Shown here: positions 7,822-16,782 of the stretch, piece after piece
How positions within the stretch are numbered: position 1 is the stretch's first letter
Layout of the letters: each line of letters opens with the position of its first letter
Source: Bosea sp. 124
GTDB lineage: Bacteria; Pseudomonadota; Alphaproteobacteria; Rhizobiales; Beijerinckiaceae
NCBI RefSeq assembly: GCF_003046175.1
Contig: NZ_PZZM01000001.1
Location: 3,985,001 to 4,049,000, forward strand
DNA: 64,000 nucleotides
Direction of reading: 5' to 3'
Position numbers and translations under genes: made by a program
The notes under the pieces: generated by a model
Databases searched by the model: none
Seen by the model: only the letters and a program-made list of their open reading frames with translations
Told to the model about the DNA's origin: nothing

Positions 7822-8606
7822 ACCGCGTCAAGCTGCTCGCGCTGCAGGCGCTGGTGATGGTCGTCTTCCTTGGGATTTGGCACGTTGTCACCACAACCAG
7901 CCTGTTCGGCGAGGTCAAGACCACGCAGTTCTTCTTCTCGACGCCGATCGCGGTGCTGTCGCGGACCTGGAACCAGCTGACCGGCACCGACATCTACTGG
8001 CATCTCGGCATCACCCTGACCGAGACGGTGCTGGCCTTCGTCATCGGCTCGGCCGCCGGCATCCTGTTCGGCTTCGTCTTCGCGCGCAACGAGCTGCTGG
8101 CGGCGGTGTTCGACCCTTACATCAAGGCCTCGAACGCCCTGCCGCGCGTCGTGCTGGCGCCGATCTTCGCGCTCTGGTTCGGGCTCGGCATCTGGTCGAA
8201 GGTCGCGCTCGGCTTCACGCTGGTCTTCTTCATCGTGTTCTTCAACGTCTATCAGGGCGTGCGTGAGGTCTCGCCGACGGTGCTGGCGAATGCGCGCATG
8301 CTCGGCATGAACGAGCGCCAGCTCTTCCGCCATGTCTACTGGCCCTCCGCGCTAACCTGGATGTTCTCCTCGCTGCACACCTCGGTGGGCTTCGCGCTGG
8401 TGGGCGCGGTGGTCGGCGAATATCTCGGTTCCTCGGCGGGGCTCGGCTACAAGATCCACGAGGCCGAGAGCGTCTTCGACGTGACAGGCGTGTTCTCGGG
8501 CATGCTGATCCTCGCCATGTTCGTGATCGCGATCGATTCCGTGGTGACCATGGTCGAGAAGAAGCTGCTGGTCTGGCGGCCGGGCCAGAGTTCGACGACG
8601 ACGTGA
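7818..8606 (+). CDS. ABC transporter permease, NitT/TauT family
   Basis: A 262-residue inner-membrane permease with about six helices of the BPD_transp_1 fold. The EAA coupling loop is visible as EVSPTVLANARMLGMNERQLFRHV, cut here for length, where L-G-M-N contacts the ATPase. The start overlaps the ATPase stop (ATGA), and GGGGGAG precedes it. Length and helix order match SsuC/TauC proteins. The substrate-binding gene follows about 190 bases downstream, after a repeat element. The substrate is not predictable from these subunits. Confidence 0.92.
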   Translation: MNRVKLLALQALVMVVFLGIWHVVTTTSLFGEVKTTQFFFSTPIAVLSRTWNQLTGTDIYWHLGITLTETVLAFVIGSAAGILFGFVFARNELLAAVFDPYIKASNALPRVVLAPIFALWFGLGIWSKVALGFTLVFFIVFFNVYQGVREVSPTVLANARMLGMNERQLFRHVYWPSALTWMFSSLHTSVGFALVGAVVGEYLGSSAGLGYKIHEAESVFDVTGVFSGMLILAMFVIAIDSVVTMVEKKLLVWRPGQSSTTT

Positions 8607-8613
8607 GGCGCAG

Positions 8614-8709
8614 CTGTCATGCTCGTCTTCATGACGAGTATCCACGTCTTCGTCGCAGGGCTCGGCGGGTGAAGACGGGGATGGCTGGGGACAGGCCCGA
8701 CCGTGACGG
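8614..8709. repeat. Intergenic palindromic repeat, copy B
   Basis: An imperfect inverted element between the permease and binding-protein genes. It starts TGTCATGCTCGTC, contains ATCCACGTCTT and GAAGACGGGGATGG as internal arms, and ends GGCCCGACCGTGACGG. It aligns along its whole length with the copy at 36726-36822 and shares its outer arms with copies A, C and D. It may attenuate or protect the polycistronic mRNA between the two transporter genes. Confidence 0.7.
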
Positions 8710-8796
8710 CAAGGTTGCCCGTCTGCCCCGACCTCGCCTATTCTCAACCTCAATGCGCCCCCAGAGGCGTAATTCATTCAACCCGGAGGAATACCC

Positions 8797-9828
8797 ATGA
8801 TCTTCTCACGCCGCGCGGCGCTGGCCGCGCTCGCGCTTTCGACCTCGCTGGGCTTCACGCCCTATGGCGCGCTCGCGCAGAACGCCGAGAAGCCGAAGCT
8901 GACGCTCGGCGTCGGCGGCAAGCAGTTGCTCTACTATCTGCCGCTGACGGTCGCGGAGAAGAAGGGCTTCTTCAAGGAGCAGGGTCTCGACGTCGAGATC
9001 AACGATTTCGGCGGCGGCGCGAAGTCGCTGCAGGCGCTGGTCGGCGGTTCGGTCGACGTCGTCACCGGCGCCTATGAGCATACCATCCGCATGCAGGCCA
9101 AGGGGCAGGACATCCGCGCCGTGGTCGAGCTCGGGCGCTTCCCCGGCATCACCATCGCGGTGCGCAAGGACCTGGCCGACAAGGTCAAGTCCGCCGCCGA
9201 TTTCAAGGGGCTGAAGATCGGCGTGACGGCGCCTGGCTCCTCGACCGCGCTGACGGCGCAATACGCGATGGTCAAGGCCGGGCTGAAGGCGACGGATGCG
9301 CCGATCATCGGCATCGGCGCAGGCGCAAGCGCGGTCGCCGCGATCAAGCAGAAGCAGGTCGACATCATCTCGCATCTCGACCCGGTGACCTCTAAGCTCG
9401 AGCAGGATGGCGACATCGTCTCCGTCGTCGACACCCGCACCGAGGCCGGCACCAAGGCGCTGTTTGGCGGCTCGAATCCGGCTGCCGTGCTCTATCTCAA
9501 GAACGACTTCGCCGAGAAGAACCCGGTCACGACGCAGAAGCTCGTCAACGCCTTCGTCAAGGCGCTGAAATGGCTCGAGACGGCCAAGCCCGAGGACGTC
9601 GCCGACCTCGTGCCGGCGGAATATCATCTCGGCGACAAGCCGCTCTATCTCCGCGCGGTCAAGAACTCGCAGGAGAGCTATTCGCGCACCGGCATTTCCA
9701 CGCCCGATGCGATGAAGAGCATGTATGACGCGCTCAAGCTGCTCGATCCGGAGCTGGCGACCTCGAATGTCGATCTGAAGACCACCTTCATCGACAGCTT
9801 CGCCAAGAAGGCGGCTGCCGGCTCGTAG
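8797..9828 (+). CDS. ABC transporter substrate-binding protein, SsuA/NMT1-like
   Basis: A 343-residue periplasmic binding protein that should deliver ligand to the preceding ATPase and permease. A signal peptide spans about residues 1-28 (SRRAALAALALSTSL, cleavage after GALA). The mature protein begins with KLTLGVGGKQLLYYLPLTVA, then AEKKGFFKEQGLDVEI, the hallmark of the SsuA/THI5/NMT1 family. The GGGAKSLQALVGGSVDVVTG segment is the conserved ligand-site region. A CCGGAGGAA Shine-Dalgarno precedes ATG 8797. Ligand could be a sulfonate, nitrate or pyrimidine-type compound; the sequence does not decide. Confidence 0.9.
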   Translation: MIFSRRAALAALALSTSLGFTPYGALAQNAEKPKLTLGVGGKQLLYYLPLTVAEKKGFFKEQGLDVEINDFGGGAKSLQALVGGSVDVVTGAYEHTIRMQAKGQDIRAVVELGRFPGITIAVRKDLADKVKSAADFKGLKIGVTAPGSSTALTAQYAMVKAGLKATDAPIIGIGAGASAVAAIKQKQVDIISHLDPVTSKLEQDGDIVSVVDTRTEAGTKALFGGSNPAAVLYLKNDFAEKNPVTTQKLVNAFVKALKWLETAKPEDVADLVPAEYHLGDKPLYLRAVKNSQESYSRTGISTPDAMKSMYDALKLLDPELATSNVDLKTTFIDSFAKKAAAGS

Positions 9829-9900
9829 TATCTCGACTTCCCGCGGCGCCTCGGTCAAACTCGCATCTTACCCAAGGTAATTTTCCCAAGGAGAGCCGAG

Positions 9901-10307
9901 ATGATCGAGCGCGCTGCGATCGAGACCTTGCTCAACGACGCCTATGCGGCACGGGTGCAAGGCGACCTCGACAAGGTGATGTCTTATTCCATCCGGAATG
10001 CCGCTTCCACCTGATGGGCGCGCCCGATCTCGGGCCCGTATGTCATCCCCAGGCGGGTTGTGCGGCGGTCCGGGAACAAATGGCTGGATTGATCAGCGCC
10101 TTCACCTTCTCGAAGTTCGAGACGCACGGCCTTATCGTCGAAGGGGATCGTGCTGCCTATCATTGGCGCGCCGATGTGACCTTCAATCCGACCAAGCGCA
10201 CCGAGAATTTCGAGGCCCTCGATATGGTCACTTTTGAGGATGGGAAGGTGCGAAGCATCACGCAATTCACGGATACCGCCAGCGTGCTGCGCCTGGGGAC
10301 CGCCTGA
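9901..10307 (+). pseudogene. SnoaL-like (NTF2 fold) gene with a one-base frameshift
   Basis: ATG 9901, preceded by AAGGAGAG, opens MIERAAIETLLNDAYAARV, the first helix of a SnoaL/NTF2-like protein. The frame hits TGA at 10012-10014. From about 9987 a second frame continues FHPECRFHLMGAPDLG and runs to 10307, including the YHWRADVTFNP and FEDGKVRSITQFTD strands of the same fold. One missing base in the TCTTATTCC stretch at 9982-9990 (expected TCTTATTTCC) explains the break. Repaired, the protein is about 135 residues. It is a recent pseudogene, or a sequencing error, downstream of the ABC importer. Confidence 0.75.
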
Positions 10308-10399
10308 TCCGCCCGTTTGTATGATCGCTTTCGATTTGCGTGCGGCGCGGCAACCGTTAGGTTCGCCGCGTCGTTTCGTTGAAGGCCGCTGCTGTCCCC

Positions 10400-11248
10400 A
10401 TGAACATCCTCTCGATCCAGTCGCATGTCGTCTATGGCCATGTCGGCAATGCATCCGCCGTGTTTCCGATGCAGCGCCTCGGCGTCGAGGTCTGGCCGAT
10501 CCATACGGTCCAGTTCTCGAATCATACGGGTTATGGCGCCTGGAAGGGCCGCGTCTTCGATGGCGGCATGATCGACGAGGTGATGGAGGGCATCAGCGAG
10601 CGCGGCGTCCTGCCGTCCTGCACCGGCGTGCTTTCCGGCTATATGGGCTCCGCCGATATCGGCCATGCCATCCTCTCGGCGGTGGAGCGGGTGCGTGCCG
10701 CCAATCCGAAGGCGGTCTATTGCTGCGATCCGGTGATCGGCGATGTCGGGCGCGGCGTCTTCGTGCGGCCGGGCATCCCGGAATTCATGCGCGAGCAGGC
10801 GATTCCGGCCGCCGATATCGTGACACCCAACCAGTTTGAGCTCGAACTTCTGACGGATATCGAGATCAGGACGATCGCCGACGCGCATCGCGCCGTCGAG
10901 GCGCTGCGCGATGCCGGCCCGAAGGTCGTGCTGGTGACCTCGCTGGTGACGGACGAAACGCCCGATGACGCGCTCGACATGATGGCGGCCGATGCGCGCG
11001 GGGCCTTTCGTGTCCGGACGCCGAAGCTCGACACCAGCGTGAACGGTGCGGGCGATGCCATCGCGGCGCTGTTCTTCGTGCATTATCTGCGCGAGGATTC
11101 GGCCGCCGCCGCGCTGGCCAAGGCCGCGGCCTCGATCTACGGCCTGCTGAAGCGCACGAAGGAGGCAGGCTCCCGCGAGATCCTCACTGTTGCGGCGCAG
11201 GATGAATTCGTGACGCCGACGCACCAATTCCAGCCCGAGAAACTCTGA
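10400..11248 (+). CDS. pdxY: Pyridoxal kinase
   Basis: A 282-residue ribokinase-fold enzyme that phosphorylates pyridoxal to PLP in the B6 salvage route. It starts MNILSIQSHVVYGHVGNASA, the PdxY/PdxK N-terminus with the substrate-binding Ser-x-x-x-x-G-H-V. It has HTGYGAWKG, the C-C-DPVIGD segment (YCCDPVIGDVGRG) and the anion-hole motif TSVNGAGDAIAALF near residue 217-228, which carries the catalytic Asp. ATG 10400 is taken over the upstream TTG at 10379 because it aligns with the family start. It is followed by the EEP gene five bases after its stop. Confidence 0.93.
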   Translation: MNILSIQSHVVYGHVGNASAVFPMQRLGVEVWPIHTVQFSNHTGYGAWKGRVFDGGMIDEVMEGISERGVLPSCTGVLSGYMGSADIGHAILSAVERVRAANPKAVYCCDPVIGDVGRGVFVRPGIPEFMREQAIPAADIVTPNQFELELLTDIEIRTIADAHRAVEALRDAGPKVVLVTSLVTDETPDDALDMMAADARGAFRVRTPKLDTSVNGAGDAIAALFFVHYLREDSAAAALAKAAASIYGLLKRTKEAGSREILTVAAQDEFVTPTHQFQPEKL

Positions 11249-11253
11249 ACGCG

Positions 11254-12375
11254 ATGAGGCTGCGCGTCGGCACTTTCAACGTCGAGAACCTGCTGACGCG
11301 ACACCGCTTTTCGTCGGGCGGGCGCACCGACACCGCTGCCGCCATGTCGCTGTTCCACTTCCCGCGCAGTGACGAGCGCGATGCGGTCGAGCGCTCGCTG
11401 GCCGTGGCGCTGGAAGACGACAAGCGCCAGATGACGGCGCTCGCCCTGGCCGAGGCGCAGGCCGATCTGTGGATGATGCAGGAGGTCGATTCGCTCGCCA
11501 GCCTGCAGGCCTTCTTCGCGAACTACGTCCACCGCATCGCCGACCATCGCTACGGCCATTTCACACTGATGGATGGCAACGACCGCCGCAACATCGAGAT
11601 CGCCTTCGCGGCCCGCCGGGATCTGCTGGCGCCGCAGCAGGTCTCGGTGCGCTCGCACCGGGACCTGAGCTTCGCCGAGGCCGGTGTGCACGATCGCGAC
11701 CTCGCTGCGCTTGGCATCGACCGCGGCGGCAAGGTCTTTGCCCGCGACTGCCTGAGCATCTCGCTGGATGTCGGGGGCCGGAATCTGACCCTGTTCGGCT
11801 GTCATTTCAAATCGATGGACAATGGCCGCGAGGATGGCCGGCAGGCCACCATGCCCGTGCGAAGGGCAGAGGCCGGCGCGGTGAAGCACCTGATCAAGCA
11901 GCGCTTCGGCGAAGGCTGGCGCGAGGCCAACTGGATCGTGCTGGGCGACCTCAACGGCTATCGTTTCGGCCTGGGGCCGCGGGCCGAACGGATCGACGAA
12001 GGCGAAAGCGGGCTGGAGCCGCTGCTCGACGACTTTGCGGTCGATCCGATGGCGGCGTTGCCGGAGCATGAGCGCTGGACGCATTTCCGGCGCTACTGGT
12101 CGGAGAGCCGGCAGCATCTGGTCGAGACGCATATGCCGCTCGACCATATCCTGCTCTCGCCGGCGCTGGCGGCCGCGAACCCCCGGCCCGCCATGCAGAC
12201 GATCCGCCGGGGGTTGCCCTATCGCGTGCCGCTCGACCCGCGCGAGCCGGACCGCTCGATGGCGCGGCTGGCGACCAGCGCCGACCGCTACCCCCGCGTC
12301 GGCTGGGACAGGCCGAAAGCCTCCGACCACTGCCCGCTGACCATAGACCTCACGATACCGCAGGAAGGACGATGA
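11254..12375 (+). CDS. Endonuclease/exonuclease/phosphatase (EEP) family protein
   Basis: A 373-residue member of the metal-dependent EEP superfamily, whose members hydrolyse nucleic acids or phosphorylated small molecules. Motifs visible are the N-terminal LRVGTFNVENLL (metal-binding Asn and Glu), NIEIAFAARR, the central LGDLNGYRFG (catalytic Asp and Asn) and the C-terminal SDHCPLTIDL (Asp-His). There is no signal peptide, so it is cytosolic. ATG 11254 starts five bases after pdxY, and its end overlaps the PhzF gene by four bases, so it belongs to a run of tightly packed genes. Substrate is unknown. Confidence 0.85.
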   Translation: MRLRVGTFNVENLLTRHRFSSGGRTDTAAAMSLFHFPRSDERDAVERSLAVALEDDKRQMTALALAEAQADLWMMQEVDSLASLQAFFANYVHRIADHRYGHFTLMDGNDRRNIEIAFAARRDLLAPQQVSVRSHRDLSFAEAGVHDRDLAALGIDRGGKVFARDCLSISLDVGGRNLTLFGCHFKSMDNGREDGRQATMPVRRAEAGAVKHLIKQRFGEGWREANWIVLGDLNGYRFGLGPRAERIDEGESGLEPLLDDFAVDPMAALPEHERWTHFRRYWSESRQHLVETHMPLDHILLSPALAAANPRPAMQTIRRGLPYRVPLDPREPDRSMARLATSADRYPRVGWDRPKASDHCPLTIDLTIPQEGR

Positions 12376-13277
12376 TGCCCCGCCGCTTCGTCACGCTCGA
12401 CGTCTTCACCACGACCCGCCATGCCGGCAATCCGCTGGCGGTCGTGCTGGACAGCGAGGGGCTCGATGCGGCCGCGATGCAGGCAATCGCGCGCGAGTTC
12501 AATCTGTCCGAAACGGTCTTCGTCTCGGCGCCGGCCGCGCCGGCCCATCGCGCTGCGCTGCGCATCTTCACGCCCAGCCGCGAGCTGCCCTTCGCCGGCC
12601 ATCCGACTGTCGGGACCGCCGTGCTGCTGGCCCTGCGGGACGCCGCCGAGGGGAGGGCAGAAGACGTCATCCTGCTGGAGGAGCCTGTCGGCCTCGTGCC
12701 CTGCGCCGTCTCCGTGGCGGGGCCGCAGGTCGGCCATGCGATCTTCACCCTGCCGCGCTTGCCGCAGGAACTCGAACCGCCGGCGGCACTGCCCCTGATC
12801 GCCGGGGTGCTCGGTCTCGACCGGCGCGAGATCGGCTTCGATCGCCACGTTCCCAGTGTGGTCTCCGCCGGCGTGGCCTTCACCTTCGTGCCGGTCTCCA
12901 GCCTCGAGGCGCTGGAGCGCGTGCATCTGGAGACCACACTGTGGTCGCAGGCGATCAGGCCTGCCGATCAGCCCAACGCCTATGCCTATTGCCGCCAGAC
13001 CCGCGATGCCGGTCATGATTTCCATGCCCGCATGTTCGCCCCCGCCATGGGCGTCAGGGAGGATCCGGCGACCGGCTCCGCGGTCGCTGCGTTCGCGGAT
13101 GTCATCATGCGTTTCGAGAAGCCCGGCGATGGCGAGCATCGCTTCACGATCGAACAGGGCTACGAGATGGGGCGGCCCTCGCAGATCACGCTGGAGCTGA
13201 CTGTTTCGGCCGGGGCGCTCGTCTCGGCACGGATCGGGGGCTCGGCTGTCATGATCAGCGAAGGCGTGTTGCTGTGA
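12372..13277 (+). CDS. PhzF family isomerase
   Basis: A 301-residue protein of the PhzF phenazine-biosynthesis family, cofactor-free isomerases and epimerases with a diaminopimelate-epimerase-like twin fold. The catalytic Glu lies in FNLSETVFV (about residue 47), and the substrate loops are FAGHPTVGTAVLL and REDPATGSAVAAF, all intact. ATGA overlap with the EEP gene. PhzF relatives are common outside phenazine producers, and no other phenazine genes are here, so the physiological substrate is unknown. The downstream Nudix gene overlaps its stop by four bases (GTGA). Confidence 0.88.
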   Translation: MMPRRFVTLDVFTTTRHAGNPLAVVLDSEGLDAAAMQAIAREFNLSETVFVSAPAAPAHRAALRIFTPSRELPFAGHPTVGTAVLLALRDAAEGRAEDVILLEEPVGLVPCAVSVAGPQVGHAIFTLPRLPQELEPPAALPLIAGVLGLDRREIGFDRHVPSVVSAGVAFTFVPVSSLEALERVHLETTLWSQAIRPADQPNAYAYCRQTRDAGHDFHARMFAPAMGVREDPATGSAVAAFADVIMRFEKPGDGEHRFTIEQGYEMGRPSQITLELTVSAGALVSARIGGSAVMISEGVLL

Positions 13278-14026
13278 ACCCCGGTACGAAGGCGCAAGAC
13301 ACTGCGATGGATATTTTTCCGGATGGCGGCATCGTGCGGCTGCAGCGGGTCGAGGCGCAGATCGAGGCCTATGACTGGGTTTTCGCGCGCGAGAACGACG
13401 CGGCCATCGCCGGGCATTGGGCGAAGATCAGCGACGGCAAGGCCGGCATGTTCAACGGGCGCATCCTGTTGCAGCACCGCGCGGTCATCGCGGACGGCAT
13501 CTTCCGCGCCGGCTATTTCGAGACCGATTACGCCGCCTTCATCGCATGGCGCGATTTCGGCTTGCCCGGGCCGTCGATCCGCAACGGTTTCGCCATGGGC
13601 GCGCTGCGCGCCGCCGACGGCGCCTTCCTGTGCGGCCGCATGGGCGGGCATACCGCCAATGCCGGGATGGTCTATTTCGCGGCCGGCACGCCCGATCGCA
13701 GCGATCTGCGCGAGGACGGCACGGTCGACCTCGCCGGCAGCGTGGTGCGCGAGCTCTGGGAGGAGACCGGGCTGACGGAGGCCGAGATCAGCGTGGGCGA
13801 GGGCTGGGACGCGGTCTTCACGCCCGGCCGCGTCGCCTTCATGCGGCCGGTCACGGTTCCCCTGCCGGCCGAGGAGGCGCGGGCGCTGATGCTGTCGCGG
13901 ATCGCCACGCAGGAGGATCAGGAACTCGACGACATCGTGATCCTGCGCAGCGCGGCCGATTGCGACCGCTACAGGATGGGGGTCTTCATGAAGCCCTATC
14001 TCGCCCATATCTTCGGGCAGGACTGA
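13274..14026 (+). CDS. NUDIX hydrolase
   Basis: A 250-residue Nudix-fold protein. RELWEETGLTEAEI is the helix part of the Nudix box (RE-x-x-EE-x-G-U), giving the metal-binding Glu pair. The preceding G-x5-E half of the box is not canonical: about twenty residues including DRSDLREDGTVDLAG precede it, so metal affinity or substrate may differ from classical members. The usual start GTG 13274 overlaps the PhzF stop; ATG 13307 is an alternative. Nudix proteins hydrolyse nucleoside diphosphates linked to another moiety. This one has no clear subfamily assignment. Confidence 0.82.
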   Translation: MNPGTKAQDTAMDIFPDGGIVRLQRVEAQIEAYDWVFARENDAAIAGHWAKISDGKAGMFNGRILLQHRAVIADGIFRAGYFETDYAAFIAWRDFGLPGPSIRNGFAMGALRAADGAFLCGRMGGHTANAGMVYFAAGTPDRSDLREDGTVDLAGSVVRELWEETGLTEAEISVGEGWDAVFTPGRVAFMRPVTVPLPAEEARALMLSRIATQEDQELDDIVILRSAADCDRYRMGVFMKPYLAHIFGQD

Positions 14027-14088
14027 TATTCGGGCAGGGCTGGTCGCACGTCCGATCGTCCTGCCGCCCGCCAGCCGAAAGCGATCCC

Positions 14089-16176
14089 ATGACCACGCCC
14101 GAGCCCCTGCCGCCCGAAGCCCTGCCGCTCGCATCCGCGAACCCCTTCGCCGCTGCCTGGGCGACGCCGTTCGGGCTGCCGCCCTTCGCAGCGATCCGGC
14201 CGGAGCATATCAGCCCGGCCTTCGAGGCGGCGCTCGCCAAGCACAAGGCCGAGATCGCCGCGATCGCCGCCGATCCGGCTGCGCCCGACTTTGCCAATAC
14301 GATCGAGGCGCTGGAGCGGGCCGGCCGTGGGCTCTCCCGTGTCGGGGGCGTGTTCTACAACCTTTCCGGCGCCGACACGAATGAGGCGCTGCAGGCGATC
14401 GAGCGCGAGCTTTCGCCGGTCACCTCGCGGCACTGGTCGGCGATCATGATGGACCCGGCCTTGTTCGCCCGGGTCGATGCGGTGTTCGCGGGGCGTGACG
14501 CGCTCGGGCTCGATGCGGAGCAGCTAAGGCTGCTGGAGAGGACGCATCGCGGCTTCATCCGCTCGGGTGCGCAGCTTGGCCCTGACGACAAGGCGAGGCT
14601 GGCTGCGATCAATGAGCGGCTGGCGGCACTCGGCACGCAGTTCAGCCAGAACGTGCTGAAGGACGAATCGTCCTACGCCCTGATCATCGCGGACGAAGCC
14701 GGCCTTGCCGGGCTGCCGGCCTTCCTGCTCGCGGCGATGGCGCGCGCCGCGGCCGATCGCGGCGAGACGGGCAAGCATGCGGTGACGCTGTCGCGCTCGA
14801 TCATCGAGCCGTTCCTGACCTTCTCGACCCGGCGCGACCTGCGCGAAGAGGCGTTCGCCGCCTGGAGCCGGCGCGGCGAGAACGGCAACGAGAGCGACAA
14901 CCGCGCCATCGTCGCCGAGATGGTGAAGCTCCGCGCCGAGAAGGCGAAGCTGCTCGGTTTTGCGACCTTCGCGCATTTCAAGCTCGACGACACGATGGCG
15001 AAGACGCCGCAGAATGTGCGCGACCTGCTGGAACTGGTCTGGAAGCCGGCCAAGGCGCGGGCGGCGAAGGAGGCGGGCGACCTCGCGGCGCTGGCCCAGG
15101 CCGAGGGCGAGAACGGCCCGATCCGGCCGTCGGACTGGCGTCACTATGCCGAGAAGGTGCGGCAGCAGACCTATGCTCTGGATGAGACCGTGCTCAAGCC
15201 CTATCTCCAACTCGACCGCATCATCCAGGCGGCCTTCGACGTCGCCGGCAAGCTGTTCGGGCTGGCCTTCGAGGCCAAACCCGAGCTCGAGGGTTACCAC
15301 CCCGATGTCCGCATCTGGGAGGTGAAGGAGGCCGCCAGCGGGCGCCATATCGGCCTCTTCATCGGCGACTACTTCGCCCGCGCCTCGAAGCGTTCGGGCG
15401 CCTGGATGAGCGCCTTCCGTGGCCAGAGCAATTTCGGCGGCGAGATCCGCCCGATCATCGTGAACGTCTGCAATTTCGCCAAGCCCGCCGAAGGCAAGCC
15501 GGCGCTGCTCTCGATCGACGATGCGCGCACGCTGTTCCACGAATTCGGCCACGCGCTGCATGGGCTGCTCTCCGACGTGACCTATGGCTCGCTCGCCGGC
15601 ACCTCGGTTTCGCGCGATTTCGTGGAGTTGCCCTCGCAACTCTACGAGCACTGGTTCCTGACGAAGGAGGTGATGCAGGCCTATTGCCTGCATGCCGAGA
15701 CCGGCGAGCCCATTCCCGACATGCTGATCGACAAGATCAAGCGGGCGCAGACCTTCAACCAGGGCTTCGCCACAGTGGAATACACCTCCTCGGCGCTGGT
15801 GGACCTCGCCTTCCACTCGCTGGAGGCGCCCGGCGAGATCGATCCGCTGGCCTTCGAGAAGGCCGAGCTTTCGCGGCTCGGCATGCCCTCGGAGATCACC
15901 ATGCGCCACCGCACCCCGCATTTCAGCCATGTCTTCTCGGGCGATGGCTATTCGGCCGGCTATTACAGCTATCTCTGGTCGGAGGTGATGGATGCCGACG
16001 CCTTCAACGCCTTCCTCGAGGCCGGCGACATCTTCGCGCCCGAACTGGCGGACAGGCTGAAGCGCTTCATCTATGCGGCCGGCGATACGCGCGACGCCGC
16101 CGAGGCCTACACGCTGTTCCGCGGCCGCCTGCCGACGCCCGATGCGCTGCTGGAGAAGCGGGGGCTGGCGGCGTGA
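14089..16176 (+). CDS. M3 family metallopeptidase, peptidyl-dipeptidase Dcp-like
   Basis: A 695-residue zinc metallopeptidase of family M3 (Dcp, oligopeptidase A, thimet group). The zinc motif HEFGH is at residues 484-488 (FHEFGHALHGLL), and the third ligand Glu lies in the following helix (FVELPSQLYEHW). The C-terminal HRTPHFSHVFSGDGYSAGYY loop is the M3 substrate-binding Tyr region. The frame is open far upstream through the Nudix gene, but ATG 14089 is the first that fits family length. It lacks a signal peptide, so it probably cleaves dipeptides from oligopeptides in the cytosol. Dcp-type is more likely than OpdA, but not certain. Confidence 0.92.
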   Translation: MTTPEPLPPEALPLASANPFAAAWATPFGLPPFAAIRPEHISPAFEAALAKHKAEIAAIAADPAAPDFANTIEALERAGRGLSRVGGVFYNLSGADTNEALQAIERELSPVTSRHWSAIMMDPALFARVDAVFAGRDALGLDAEQLRLLERTHRGFIRSGAQLGPDDKARLAAINERLAALGTQFSQNVLKDESSYALIIADEAGLAGLPAFLLAAMARAAADRGETGKHAVTLSRSIIEPFLTFSTRRDLREEAFAAWSRRGENGNESDNRAIVAEMVKLRAEKAKLLGFATFAHFKLDDTMAKTPQNVRDLLELVWKPAKARAAKEAGDLAALAQAEGENGPIRPSDWRHYAEKVRQQTYALDETVLKPYLQLDRIIQAAFDVAGKLFGLAFEAKPELEGYHPDVRIWEVKEAASGRHIGLFIGDYFARASKRSGAWMSAFRGQSNFGGEIRPIIVNVCNFAKPAEGKPALLSIDDARTLFHEFGHALHGLLSDVTYGSLAGTSVSRDFVELPSQLYEHWFLTKEVMQAYCLHAETGEPIPDMLIDKIKRAQTFNQGFATVEYTSSALVDLAFHSLEAPGEIDPLAFEKAELSRLGMPSEITMRHRTPHFSHVFSGDGYSAGYYSYLWSEVMDADAFNAFLEAGDIFAPELADRLKRFIYAAGDTRDAAEAYTLFRGRLPTPDALLEKRGLAA

Positions 16177-16373
16177 AGATTTCCGGAAAGCCGGGTCGCA
16201 AGCCCTTGCGCCGACTCACGAAATCGCCACGATGACGTAAGGGTAGAGGCTGTCTGCCCCCGCCTCGGGCGCCACCGGATTGTGCCGGTCCGGCGCTCGA
16301 CAGGCGAGACGTCCCTCAGCGTTCCGAACCCTGGCCGACGAAACTCAAGACAGGTTCGGGATGGGGGAAGACC

Positions 16374-16742
16374 ATGCTTCGGAAATACTTGGCTGCCGTG
16401 CTGGCGGTTGCCGTTCTCGCGCCTTCGGCGGCGTCTGCCGATGTTATGACGTGGAAGCTGCGCAGCTTCTCAAAGAATGCGATCGAGGTCGCGTTCTATT
16501 CGCAGAACCGGCGCACAGAGTGGCCGGGCGGCGGCAAGGTCTATGTCAATCGCACCTATGACACGGTCAGCTATCCGCTGACCTGCATCAAGGGCGAGAA
16601 AATCTGCTACGGCGCCTGGCTGAAGGGCAACTCAAGCCGCTACTGGGGCATGGGGCAGGGCGGCAAGCAGAAATGCACGAATTGTTGCTACACCTGCGGC
16701 GGCAATACGAGCACCCAGATTCACAACCTCAACGAACATTGA
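16374..16742 (+). CDS. Secreted small cysteine-rich protein, unknown function
   Basis: A 122-residue protein with an N-terminal signal peptide (LRKYLAAVLAVAVLAPSAAS, cleavage near ASA-D at about 23). The mature part is about 100 residues, begins VMTWKLRSFSKNAIEVAFYS and is rich in Tyr, Asn and Gly. It holds seven cysteines, including a dense C-terminal cluster CTNCCYTC, plus LTC and KICYG. This pattern suggests disulfides in the periplasm or metal binding. The gene is isolated, with 197 bases of empty sequence upstream and a convergent lipoprotein gene downstream. No family is recognised. Confidence 0.7.
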   Translation: MLRKYLAAVLAVAVLAPSAASADVMTWKLRSFSKNAIEVAFYSQNRRTEWPGGGKVYVNRTYDTVSYPLTCIKGEKICYGAWLKGNSSRYWGMGQGGKQKCTNCCYTCGGNTSTQIHNLNEH

Positions 16743-16782
16743 CGAGGCCGGCGGCCGGTCCCGAGACCGCCCGCCGAGGTTT

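Noticed and set aside
13417..14088. N-terminal extension of the M3 peptidase frame through the Nudix gene
   Set aside because: The extension is a different reading of the Nudix coding sequence, with no peptidase homology; ATG 14089 gives the family length.
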